Shown piece by piece: positions 24,541 to 36,688 of a DNA stretch of 64,000 nt. The DNA lies in assembly GCA_025738555.1 (NCBI GenBank), contig JAOVFP010000002.1, positions 558,001-622,000 on the forward strand, in the 5' to 3' direction. Origin of the DNA: Cyathus striatus. Lineage: Eukaryota > Basidiomycota > Agaricomycetes > Agaricales > Nidulariaceae. The notes under the pieces are model-generated. The model searched no databases and was not told the DNA's origin. It saw only the letters and a program-made list of their open reading frames with translations. A program made the position numbers and the translations under genes. Within the stretch, counting starts at the first letter, position 1. The number at the start of each line of letters is the position of its first letter.

Positions 24541-26720
24541 TCTTAACGCCTAATAACCTTCGTCAGGGATCGGGTTTTGCTGGTATTGGGTTGGTCAGGG
24601 TTGGGTCAAGTACGTGACACAGTACGTCATCCCTCTCCCCTCTTCACAAGTTTCATTGATTCAATTGATTCATAGCCACAGTAGACTTGCTTCCGTACGT
24701 CCAGTTAGCCACAGGACTTCTCCTCTCTTCCACCTTCCGCTTTTACTATGTAGCAAGCACAAGTGGTCTGAGAGGGACACGTACCGCTTCGAGGGTTACA
24801 GCTGGCGTACGTTGTGCGGACCTTACTGAGAACCGTGAGGGAACGTACATCTTGGGCCTCAAGTGTTGGTGCATGTTGAGGACTGGGTACTCGTGAGTGA
24901 GGGAGTTGAAGTTGTAACCGTACGTCCCCTTCCCTATATGCATTCATCCTGCTCATGTTATCGACAGCTAGACAATTGCATCCCTGATTTCCCCATCGAT
25001 GTTTCTCCACCTCATTCTACCGGTATCAGGGCCTCGCCCCCTTCTCCTCTGCATTTATCTCCCTATCGTCTATCGTACCTACTATGTACTAGCTGTCTAT
25101 CTGATGCCACGAAGAGGATGAGCACACGAAGCTGTAGTTATAGCGTCAATCCGATGCGTTTCTCTTGCTTAGCTTGCCAGTCGTCACGTCATCAACCTCC
25201 AACGAGCACAAGGACACGTATCTGAGATACGATATGGAGCTGGAGTTGGGAACTGCACACTAGCTTTCGTCAGGTCTATGCTGTACGCAGAGACACCCTT
25301 TGTAAAGGACCATAATCCCAGCGTCGAATGTTCTTCATCAGGGCTCGAGTGTGGGGGTTTGCTGGTATCGGGTCGGTCAGGGTTGGATCAAATATGCGAT
25401 ATCGTTTGTCCCTCCTACTTCTTCATACCTCGTTACATTGATTCATCCTCACAGTAGACCTCCTTCCATGCGACCAGTTAGCCACGTAGACCTCTCCTCA
25501 CTTCAAGCTTCCCCCGTCCTGTTCATCAACATTGCACGTAAGTACAGGTAGTTGAGAGGAACACGTAGCGCGTAAAGGGCTGGAACCGATGCACGTCATG
25601 TTGGCCTCACTGAGAACAGCGAATGAACTTGCATACGCCTTACCCTCAGCACGTGCTACGTCTATCGTCGTACAAGTGTTGAACGTTGATGCTCTATGGA
25701 GTCGAGTTGAGGACGTGTGGGGTTGGAGTTGTAACTGTATGCCCACTTTTCATCTGCGCATTCATTCTACTCATGTTATCGATAGCTCGATGCAGATGCT
25801 CCCCTGAACTCCCCATTCATGTTTATCCGCCTCATCCGGCTGATATCGGGGGCTCCCTTGCATCGTCCTCCTCTGCCTTGGTCGCCCTATTGTACTTACT
25901 ACTAGCTGCGCATCTATCATGCCACGAATAGGGGGGGAACACGAAGCTCTGTTTCCTACAGCGTCAATTGCTCGTTCGACCGTTGCCACATCACCAACCT
26001 CAACCGTGAACAAGGACACGCGCAGTCTACATGCAATTGCCTAGTTACGCCGCTGCCGAGATAGTTGAATATGCGGTGTCCCTAACAGAAGAGGGTTGCA
26101 ACAGGTATACGTCGTGCAGGCCTCACTGAGAGCCGCGAAGGAACGCATACCTTACCTTTAGTACGTGACAGCGGGTCTCGGGCATTGGTGCATGATGGAA
26201 TCGGGCAGAGGACATGACTCAGTAATGAGTGACATTGAAGCTGAAGCTGTAACCGTACGTCCACTTCCCTTCTACGCATTCATTCAACTCATGTTGTCGA
26301 CAGATGTACACAGGTGCTCCTCTGAACTCCCCATCCATGTTTCTCATCTTCATCCGCTGGCATCAGGAGTCCTCTGCGTCTTCTCTATCTGCCTTGGTCG
26401 ACTTTTGTACCTCGTACTGGCTGTGCATCGGTCATGGCACGAAGAGAATGAGAACGCGAAGCTGTATTAGTTCCTGCAGCGTAAACGTGCTGGATTCGTT
26501 GTCCTCTCATGCTGGGCTTGCTAGTTGCGACATCATCCACCTCGAACGAACATGAGGACACATATCTGAGTATGATATGGAGCTGGAGTTGGAAGCTATT
26601 AGTATACGCTCGCTTTTGTTGTGTCGATGTTGTACGCAGATGTTGTCCTGAATAACAACCTCGGTATTTCTCGATCTTAATATCGATCATATTTTCGGAT
26701 CCCTTATGACTCTGAGCTAC
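24541..26720. repeat. Large degenerate repeat block, partner of 1-2760
   Basis: The same modules as in 1-2760 recur in the same order: the gaatgttcttc / cgggtcggtcaggg module at 24555 and 25327, the cacagtaga...ccagttagcc module at 24677 and 25450, the gaacgtac-type module at 24838, 25622 and 26130, and the tatggagctggag module at 25231 and 26575. Copies differ mainly by transitions. No gene survives. Confidence 0.7.
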
Positions 26721-27026
26721 GACTGTCTGGTCACGTCATACATCTCACTTACGGCCTACGTGTACTTGCTGAGCCTCAACGCTGCCATGGAGTTCTTGTT
26801 TTCTGGTGGTCGACCTACGAAAGGAATAGGTACTTGCCGAGAAAAATACATCACCTCTTACATTGTCTTTGTTTAAATCCCTTTTATGAGTGATTGCATA
26901 TGGGCAGGGGGCATGTACTATCACTGTCTGTTCAAGGATCTCTGACATTCTATTTCGAAGATTGACTGTAGTCATCTCGAATTTAGCAGGCTGCCAGGGT
27001 AAGCATTGTAATCCTCTTCCAAACCC

Positions 27027-28459
27027 AGGCTCCTAAAACCAGCACTCTCATATCTTGCAACAACCTCCTTAGGTAAACAAGGGCAAATATTTGCTTAAGG
27101 CAAATTAACCTAAGGAGGTTGTGTTCAATAGAGCAGCTGGCATAAGTGGTCACTGAAGTTTCCCCATGGACCCTTTCCATCAAAAAGGAAATTGATGGTG
27201 GGGCACACTGCATTCCCACCTCATACCTATGTACTTGCACTCATGAACATCAATTATCTACAATTATTTGAGTCTCATACTCTCCATGTACTTATTCTCA
27301 ACTTGCTTTGTTGACTGCAGTAAGTACTTGCCATCTGGGATAAGTATCCTCACAGTCCTTAAATACATATAAAATGTCTTTCTGTGATCACTTTCTGTTA
27401 CATGTACTGAATACATGCTCTGAAGAATTCATTGGTATCTTTAAGAATATACTATACATATTTCTTCATAGACCCACAAGTGTGATTGATGAAAGCACTT
27501 ACCTTTTAAAATATGGTATGTATATGAAGCTTTGAAGCCTGAGGCCTGAGCCTTTCAGCCAACTAGCATTCACTTATTTGACTATTGTTTAACTATCTGT
27601 GGAGTACATACTGTACCTGAAGAAATGTTAGAGCAATTAACTAGTTAATTGTAAGTTAATGATTCAGTATGTACAAGAAACTCACCTCAGCATCATGAAT
27701 AATGACTGAGGTGTACTAGCTAAAGTACATAGGCTTATATACACTATAAGTCCTTTACTCCTAGATAAAGGAGCAACCTACATAGGAGGGAAAGTGTGGC
27801 ACAGGGCACACTGTGCAGCACAGTAACAGTACAAGGTAATAAAGTATTAGTATAAAACACAGGGTGGCACAGTGAAACATAGAGGGATACAATATATACA
27901 ATATATTACCTTGCTGTGTGGTAGGCACATGACCTTGGTGGCAAGGTGGTGGCCACTGAGTGAATACAAGCAGGCATAGTCTAATGAAAAACAGGGGTGC
28001 AAGTCAAACTTAGAAGCATTTGCATATCCAACAGTATCTGCTTTATTTTTGATCCTTCACTTCAATTCATATAAGTATATGTAGGTCAATAATTTGACAC
28101 ATCTAGTTTATTCTATTACTGCATAGTACAAATACTATTACTGCAGTTGACAAAGCAAGACCAAAATTAAATTATTTGTGTGTTTGAGAATAAGTACATG
28201 GAGAGTATAAGGCTCAAATAATTGTAGATAATTGATGTTCATGAGTGCAAGTACATAGGTATGAGGTGGGAATGTAGTGTGCCCCACCATCAATTTCCTT
28301 TTTGATGGAAAGGGTCCGTGGGGGAACTTCAGTGACCACTTATGCCAGCTGCTCTATTGAGCACAACCTCCTTAGGTTAATTTGCCTTAAGCAAATATTT
28401 GCCCTTGTTTACCTAAGGAAGTTGTTGTGAGATACAAGAGTGCTGGTTTTAGGAGCCTG
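27027..28459. mobile_element. Long-TIR Mutator-like non-autonomous element (1433 bp)
   Basis: About 300 bp at the left end (27027-27325, starting caggctcctaaaaccagc) is inverted at the right end (about 28138-28459) with over 90 percent match. The flanks are a near-perfect 9-bp duplication (ttccaaacc at 27018-27026, tttcaaacc at 28460-28468). Long inverted ends and 9-bp duplications are typical of Mutator-like elements. Each arm also holds an inner palindrome of about 60 bp (acaacctccttaggt ... acctaaggaggttgt). The 800-bp centre has no transposase frame. Confidence 0.8.
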
Positions 28460-28469
28460 TTTCAAACCT

Positions 28470-29230
28470 TGAATTTAAAACTACAAAGACTAAAGGCTAC
28501 ACTAAGCAGAGAAGATCATACTGTCATTACTGATTTCAAGAGGTCAGTCAGGTGTATGTCTTGTATATTCCTACTCAGTTCTGACTCCTACACTAACATC
28601 CTTATTAATCATACTATCTTCCATTCTGCATAGGTGACATCCCACCTCATGTGAATTATCTATGCTAATAAGGGACATTACTAGTCTAAGTAATAAAGTG
28701 TTAAAATATAGTGAAATTTAGATTAGATCTTAGTCTCAACATTGGTGGGAAATAGTTACCAGTAAGGTGGATGGTCAAGCTAAGTACATATCTATTCCAA
28801 TATTAGATTATTAAAGTGTTGGTACTGTACATCATTATGCCATAGGCAGCCAGCCATGGTCAAGACACAGCATCTCCAGTGGCTTACTCATCTCTTCTCA
28901 TTTCCACATGTCAAAGTGCCTGACACATGTGATTAGACTAAAGTTCACCTTACAGATTAGATAATGATTTATTTATGTCATTTGTATTAACTGTACAGTA
29001 CTCTTAACTGTTTCTCTGTAGGATATTTAGTAGGTAGCTTTGAATAGTATATGGGTAGCCTCCTGTAGCCCAAGAAATATGATCCAGCACTTCCACACTA
29101 GTACATGTGATTGCCAAAAATGATGGCAATCAACAATAATTCCCACACATAATGAGAATGGTTTCTTGCATTGTCCAGGTTGTAGCACATTACACACAGC
29201 TTGGAATACCTCAGGAATTTGTTTATATAT
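28470..29230. other. AT-rich spacer, no gene seen
   Basis: The first 90 bases (gaatttaaaactacaaagac onward) resemble 35835-35900, an empty-site relative of the preceding element. Otherwise nothing recognisable. Confidence 0.4.
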
Positions 29231-29474
29231 TGTAGAGCAGGAATTCTGCCTGTACTGTAAAATCGGCCTCATGTCAGTTTTTATTAGTCCACTTGTTTAC
29301 AGTACTCTGTACCTATTTAAGTACAGTAGTTTATGTTCTTTGAAAACAAATTACTTTCTCCCCCTCACTTTCCTTCTCAATGTACCTCACTAGGACCTGA
29401 GGATAGACAGATGTGCTATCCACTCGCAAGTTCTTTGTTCAAGAACTTCCTTCAACCAGAAATCTTCTTCCACA
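29231..29474 (+). mobile_element. Small solo-LTR-like repeat, copy 1 (244 bp)
   Basis: Starts tgtagagcagg and ends cttccaca, and is about 93 percent identical to 30559-30802 in the same orientation. TG...CA ends suggest a short LTR. Flanks are tatat and atatt, so a duplication is ambiguous here. Confidence 0.6.
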
Positions 29475-30558
29475 ATATTTTAAATGGTGTGAACTATGTG
29501 CATGAAAAGTTAAGGCTGAATTTAATATCTTGATGGTGTTGTATAAGCTATTTTTATATAAAGCTACATTTTCTTAATGGAAATGATTCATTGACCAACA
29601 GAGCACTTTGAGAGCTATGGAATCATTCAAAAATTCTCTGAGATATAACTTGTGTACCAACTAATACAATATCCAGATGATTTATCAATTACTTCATTAT
29701 TGCACTGAAAATGAGAGTGATAAGTTTGATCACACATAATTGATATATATGTTTCATCTCCTGCTAGTAAACATCTTCCTCTATATGAGTAAATATCATA
29801 CTGTTTGCATGGTACTATTTTGAAGCATAAATTCTACATATATTCATGAATTTCTGTAGTACTACATTAGTCTATATAGTAATTAAACATACAATTTCTA
29901 ATTCACTCAGGTCTGACAAATAAGAAGGTTCGCATGGGTATTATTATATCTCAGTATACAAACACCTATATCTTTTAATATTTTGATAGCTTATGCTACA
30001 TATATATTACATGATATGTTCAAGATACTATGTAGAAATACCATCAATAACAGCTTTTGTAGGCTAGTTTGTATATTGTATGACACAAATATAGATGTTG
30101 AACCAGATTGTGTATACTACGCCACTAAATAAGTCCATCATGTTATAAAGTTATGTTCCAGTAGTATACAGCCTGGAGAGTATATATACAAAATTTCAAG
30201 GTGGTCTGCACAGGGCTTAATGTGCTACATTCTAATTAATGTGAGAATGGCTCGCATTTTTGGTGGGAAAAATGCATGATTGCCATCACTTTTGGCGACC
30301 ATGTGTATTTGTGTGAACTTGAGATTCTGAGTCCAATGAAGTGTTGAAGTCATAATTAAGTCCAAGATTAAGGAACATGCATCAAAGCATTCACTAAATA
30401 CACATTTCCCCCTGGATGTCATTCTTTGATACTCCTTAATTTATCTTACTTTTCCTGGAAGCATCTTGCATTCAAGTCTTACCTACCAAGCACTTTCATA
30501 GTGAGTATATGTAGCATGAGCAAAATTGATTATATTTTAATTTACACTATGTTGAATG
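29475..30558. other. AT-rich spacer between two LTR-like copies
   Basis: No gene or primer-binding or polypurine tract that I can support, so I do not treat this as the interior of one element. Confidence 0.45.
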
Positions 30559-30802
30559 TAGAGCAGGCATTCTGCCTGTACCGTAAAATCAGCCTCATGT
30601 CGGTTTTTAATAGTTCACTCATTTACAGTACTCTGTACCTATTTAAGTACAGTAGTTTATGTTCTTTGAAAACAGGTTACTTTCTCCCCCTCATTTTCCT
30701 TCTCAATGTACCTCACTAGGACCTGAGGATAGACAGATGCACTATCCACTCACAAGTTCTTTGTTCAAGAACTTCCTTCAACTGGAAATCTTCTTCCACA
30801 TT
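30559..30802 (+). mobile_element. Small solo-LTR-like repeat, copy 2 (244 bp)
   Basis: Starts tgtagagcagg, ends cttccaca, and is flanked on both sides by ttgaa (30554-30558 and 30803-30807), a clean 5-bp duplication as made by LTR-retroelement integrases. Confidence 0.7.
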
Positions 30803-31471
30803 GAACTAAACTAGATACTTTATAAATAATACAATACCAATCTGAACAGAATTCATGCAGATATTGTCACTACTTAAAGCTCCTTAAAGTCTGTGTGGAT
30901 CTATATATGGAATCTGCAAATTCTGCACAGAAGTTCCAGGTGTTTATAGATTCCACATCAATTAGCACAGATCTGTACAGACTCCTGGAGGGAGCATAAA
31001 TTACTGTTTAATAGTTCCTCCCTGCTAGGTTTTGGTACCCAGGGAAACATACATGAAAGCCTCCTGGGCATTTCTGGGTGGTTCATATTTCACAAGGGAA
31101 GGGCTTCCCAGTTTTCTGGAAGATGGGTTAATAATGGAGAGAATATATGGTAGCATAAAATAAACTTCATTGACCATTGTGAAACAAGTATGTATGAATG
31201 GAAGCAAGAGGTAATGAAATAACAATGAATGAGACTAACAGCAAGTAAGAGATATACTAGTGAATAACTCAAGAAAAAACCTGAGAGGACCCAAATGAAA
31301 ACCTGAATGATAGTCTTGGGAAGAGAACACCAGAATGGGATGGTGAACAAGAAATTTTCAGGAAATTTTACATATTTTGTTGATGCACCCAGGAAGTCTA
31401 TGTTAGATTTTCTGGACATGGATATAGTGAGGGGGCAGAAGAAGCAGCCAAGAAAAGAAATTGGAGTCCCT

Positions 31472-34262
31472 TTATACTTTCTCCAAAACCTTGATTTTGA
31501 TCTCCACAATCTGACTCTCCAGCTTGTCAGCTTCAACAGATTTTCCAAGATTTCTGTATGTGTTTTCCAGATTAATCATACTTGTCAGTGTATCTGGGTG
31601 TTCTTTTCCCAGAATTCTAGTTCTCATTTCCAGTACCTGAATCTCTAGCATTTCAGCTTCAATAAATTTTCTAAGACTTCCATATGTATTTGCCAGATTG
31701 GCCATACTTTTGAGTGTTTGTGGATGCTCTTTCCCAAGAATTCTAGTTCTCATCTCCAGCACCTGAGATTCCAGCATTTCAGCTTCAACAAATTTTTTAA
31801 GCTTTCTGTAGGTGTTTGCCAGGTTACCCATACTTGTGAGTGTTTGTGGATGCTCTTTCCCCAGAACTTTGGTTCTCATCTCCAGCACCCTACTATTCAA
31901 TCTTTCAGCTTCCATATATTTACCACAATTTCTATATATGAATGCCAGGTTACCCATACTTGTGAGTGTTTGTGGGTGTTCTTTCCCCAGAATATTGGTT
32001 CTCATTTCCAGCACCTGACTCTCCAGCTCTTCGGCTTCCATGAATTTCCCAAGATTTCTGTATGTAACTGCCAAGTTAGACATACTTGTAAGTGTTTGTG
32101 GGTGCTCTCTCCCTAGAATACTGGTTCTCATCTCCAGCACTTGACACTCCAACATTTCAGCTTCTGTAAATTTTCCAAGATTTCTGTATGTGTTTGCCAG
32201 GTTAGTCATACTTGTGAGTGTTTGTGGGTGTGTTCTCCCCAAAGTTTTGATTCTTGTCTCCAGCACCTGATTTTCCAGCTTTTCAGCTTCTGTAAATTTG
32301 CCATTATTTCTGTATGTGTTTGCCAGGTTACTCATACTTTTCAGTTTTTGTGGGTGCTCTTTCCGAAGAATTCTGTTTCTCATATCCAGTACCTGACTCT
32401 CCAATATTTCAGCTTCTGTAAATTTTCCTAGATTTCTGTATGTGTTTGCCAGATTAGCCATACTTGTGAGTGTTTGTGGGTGCTCTTTCCCCAGAATCTT
32501 GGTTCTCATTTCCAGCACCTGACTCTCCATCATTTCAGCTTCCTTAAATTTCCCAAGACTTTCATATGTAACTGCCAAGTTGGATATGCTTTTAAGTGTA
32601 TATATATTCTCACTTTCATATATATCTTTATTTTTCTGTAGTATTCTAAGTCTTAAATCTAGTTCTAAGTCATGTTTCCCATTCTTTTTGAATACATCAG
32701 CTGAAAGTTCATAAATATCATGATGGTATACCAAATTATCAACATTTTCATGTACAAAATGTTTAGCAAGGTGAAGTTGAATAGAATTTTGATAGTTATA
32801 TTCAATTGAATCATGTCTATATGAAACAGAGCTCAATAATATTCCTCTGGCATTCCAATGGCATTGATTTCTTTCTTTGGAAACTAGTTTGTCTTTGCAC
32901 CATGATTGCACTAAGGGATGCAATCCAAATTTTTCTCCATCCACAGTTCTTTTGATCAATGAGAATGACAATAGAATTGTAACACTTTCTCTATATAGCA
33001 TTTCATTCCAATTATTAGCTTCATCAAAGTTAAGCAGAGCTGTATCCATACATGGAAGAAAGACTGAATGAGTTATGTTTTTATATTTTCTTATATGAAT
33101 TGAATAATATTTTGTGGCTCTTTCAAACATTTCATCTGAAATATTTTCATGATGTAGAAAGGAACATATATTTATCAATTTTATGGCATATTTGGCTGAC
33201 ATTGCAATTTCTTCATCATCTTTGTTATTGGCCATTTCCAATATTTTTTCAAATGATATTTCCCATGTTCCATATACTGTTTTATTATACTTTGAAGCTC
33301 CTCTGAAATTTTTGCTAGTCATTAGTTTAGACCTAGATTTGTTATACACTGAAATATATTTATTAATGCTGCAGCTTCCAGCACTTATATATGCCCCAGC
33401 TTGATCAATTGCCAGTGGAAGATAATATAATTCAGCACAAATATGTGCAGCAACTTTAAGATATTTTTCAGCATTTTTGTTCAAACCACAAGCTTTTAGT
33501 AGCAATTCAATAGCCTCTTCTTCCTTCATTACTGACACTTCTGAAGAGTTTTCAGGAGAAACAATTCTTTGATGTTCTGGGTTTCTGCTTGTTATAAGAA
33601 TATTGCCATTATCTCCAGATGGTAGAAATTTCTCAATTAGCTCTGGTGAGCCATCAGCATTGTCAAAAATCAACAGCCATTCAATTTTAAGGCTTGTCAT
33701 CCACTGCAGAACCATGGAAGCAGAATAAGAAACCCCAGATGACATAATCTTAGCATTAGTTTTATAAATATCCTTGAAGCTTTGATCAGCAGTGTTTTCA
33801 GAAGTTGCATCAATCCAAAAGATATATGAGTAACTATAAAATTTTGTGAGTCTTAATATCAGAACTATAGGAATGATACCTACTAGCCAGAAACCTCATC
33901 TTTGAATTTTAAACAGATTTGTGTTTTTCCAATACCACCCATTCCATACAGAAGGTACATCTTTCGACCAGAAGTATCATTTTTATCAAATTGCTCATGT
34001 AGCTTTTTGAGATATTCTCCTTGCCCAGTGAAGTTTTGGGAGGTGCTGGGTGGTGTGTTTCTAATGGGGGAGAGTGATTTACTCCTTTCTCGGTTGGTTA
34101 CATGTGTATGGTTGTTAATCTATGAAAAAGTTGAAATTTGTGTAATTTTAGAATTAAGACATTGACATCAGATATACAAATACACACCTGCATATCAATA
34201 TTTGTATTTTCAGTCATATGAGCATTCTGTATGACGAAATGGTGGTTGTTATTGAGCGCCAT
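31472..34262 (-). CDS. NLR-type protein: NB-ARC domain plus near-identical TPR array (890 aa)
   Basis: Exons 34262-34188, 34119-33884 and 33833-31472 join in frame (75+236+2362 nt) with introns of 68 and 50 bp. The N tail carries HHFVIQNAHMT. The NB-ARC part has Walker A GMGGIGKT (84-91), IFWIDATS, kinase-2 WLLIFDNAD (D161), GNILITSRNP and the GLPL-like LPLAIDQAGAYI. A linker of about 300 residues leads to eight full 42-residue TPRs plus a partial one (from about 521 to the end) of the form NLANTYRNLGKFTEAE...LGKEHPQTLTSM. Fungal NLRs of this design are STAND ATPases that sense non-self ligands through the repeats and trigger defence or cell death; the ligand here is unknown. The start follows homology with the paralogue at 36689-39931. 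A longer upstream frame (to 34454) exists but looks like leader with an internal splice. Confidence 0.9.
31475..32590 (-). repeat. Coding tandem repeat: nine 126-bp TPR units
   Basis: Each unit encodes one 42-residue TPR. Units are far more alike at DNA level than those of the paralogue, which suggests recent expansion or homogenisation by unequal exchange. Confidence 0.9.
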
Positions 34263-36688
34263 AATTGTTACCTGTAATGTGTGCGGACGGAGACTTGTGC
34301 TAGTGCTATGGATAATCGAGGGGAAGTTTCGATTGGCGGTTGGCAGTGATCCTAACGAAACTTTATAATTCAAATATTGACGTGCGCAGCCTCCTGAGCG
34401 TGAGAATGCCAATCCAAACAGGAATGGTGAAACGAGGAACACAGATGTCACCAAGTCACGAACGCCGCTGTTAATACAATATCGTGGTGATTAAAGGGTT
34501 GTCATAGCATTTTATAATTATGGTAGCTTCGGTTGGTTGACTGAGGACTCTGGTCCCATCTCTTTCACCACTGTATCATGTATAACATTATCAACATCAT
34601 AGCCATCCTGTTGCGTATCTGCTGCCTTCTCATGACCTTAGAACCATAACGAAGCTACACACTGTCTGATCTTGTCCATTCCAACTCAATACTAACCTAC
34701 ATTGACATTCCTACAGAACTGGTAGTATTGTCCCCCTTCGCAATGTAAGCTGACCGTGCAGGATCTCCGTTCTGCATATGCGACATTCCTGTCTCTCAAT
34801 TCTACTGTCCCTTCAGCTGAGGTGGGGAATGTCCCCCATGTATGGATGGTCGTGCACGCGCACATGACGTACCCAGCCATTTGACGATACGTACCGAATT
34901 TACCACCATTTCCTTACACAAGGTGCTTCCTATAGCATAGTGGTATGTGGAACGCCTGGCACTGTGTAGATACTCTCACGATGTTATTTTTACCCGTCGA
35001 CGTTTGAACTTTGAATATCCTTGAGCTTGAATGCGAGCGTTAACGCTAAGTTCTAAGATGCTGTCGAAGATGCGCTGAGTTATACACGGTCTTATCGTCA
35101 GTCGCAATTTATATACCTTAATCGATGGGATCGATTTGTAGTTCTGGTCAGCGGACTGAGAAGAGCGCTTGCGGGGTTTTATTTGGCAGATGGATGATAA
35201 ATTTGGTAGACAAAATACAGGGCCGTGTACGTACATGTATAATGGAGGTCAACAACGACAGAGCCTTGGTATACAATACTTATTTGGATATTCGACAACT
35301 CTCTTATTGTTGAATATGCAAGTTTGAGGAAGCACGTCAATCGATAAGAAGCAATACTGTACGAATCAAATCAATTCGGCAGTCACGCGTCACACGCCTC
35401 TCGAAAATGCCGAAATTTGGCACCTGTCACGCATTAAAATCGTCAGTGCCGAAAGGTTGTTTCGTTGCATATTTAGCGCCTACCAAGCGCCCAAAATTCT
35501 CGTCTCGAGAGCGGTTTGAACCATCAGTTCTGTCACTTTTCCCAGTGGTTTTTCGTTTTTACACTACTAACTAATAGCCTACGAAGTCTTAACAAGTTTT
35601 GAAATAATAATGTATACAATACAAATAATTTTTGGACTATGGTACATTGACTTCTCGTATTCTTAGGGATGTTCTTCTATGCTATACTTATGTACAGTAC
35701 CGTGTTTTGTGGACTTGTGACAACTAAAACAGAACACATCCGAGATACGATATGGGACTTGAGTTCAGAACTGAATGCCCGCTCCCTCCGCTCCTCTCAG
35801 CGCTCTGCAATCTTCCAAATATCCTCTTCCAGACCTTGAATTCAGAACTACAAATGCTACACAAAGTATAGGAAATCATACTGATTTGGGTCTTGTGCGT
35901 TCCAACTCGATACTGACCTACCTTGACGTCTTCACAGAACATTCAAGTTTATCACATTACGCTTTCTTACTTTGCCTGTCTCTCACATCGAAGTGCTGCT
36001 CGTTTGAAGGTTATCGTCGATATGTACTGAAGAACGGAACATCCCCTGCGTATCGATAACCATGCCTGCTAGGATACATAACGAGTACATAGCCTGGTCA
36101 GGCACGTCGAACATCAGTGTCGACGACCCTCCACTCCTTCCAAGTAAGCATTCGCTCATGGTTTAATCTCTTTATTAACGGTTTTCTTTAGTGTAAATAT
36201 CAACAAGATGCTAGTGAAATCCCTCTGGTAGACCTGCATACGCGCTGTGAAGGACTCGGATTACGTACATTATGTAGAAGAGATTGTCGAACCCACCAAT
36301 AACTACCCTCACCCCCTTCCCATTTCATCATGTTGATCTGCGCTCACAGGGACGTATTCTTCTTTGTACAATGCCATGCCTCGAAACACCGTTGAAATCA
36401 TACATATGCATAGGTAGTAAGACACTTCAATGATGGAGATACTTATGTTTGTATCTCAAAGGTATGCAGCACTACATCTTGTGTTGGCATACCTTGTTGC
36501 TATTCTCCACTATCTTGCTTACAGTTTAACTATTGAAGTATACAAGTTCAGGCATTTGTTTTGAGATGACAATTCCCTATCATTACAGTAACTCACTGAA
36601 AATGAGAATAAAAAATGAATAGGATTCCATATTGGTTACTGCAATGTCTAATTTTACACTAGTTATGTACCTATTTACAACAGATACA
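34263..36688. other. Spacer between the two NLR genes with repeat debris
   Basis: No supported gene. It contains dispersed-repeat pieces at 34640-34720 and 35893-35940 (gtccattccaactcaatact type) and 35740-35790 (tatgggacttgagttcagaa type, as in 1836 and 26575). The stretch 35825-35870 resembles the joined flanks of the element at 27027-28459. Confidence 0.45.

Noticed and set aside
29231..30802. The two 244-bp repeats as LTRs of one retrotransposon
   Set aside because: The outer flanks do not match, the second copy has its own 5-bp duplication, and the interior shows no primer-binding or polypurine tract or coding sequence.
31090..31548. Minus-strand hydrophobic frame after the NLR gene
   Set aside because: It overlaps the NLR 3' end in a different phase and lacks a splice route; hydrophobicity comes from T-rich DNA.
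31718..32431. Plus-strand frames opposite the NLR TPR array
   Set aside because: They are antisense shadows of the repeated coding units on the minus strand.
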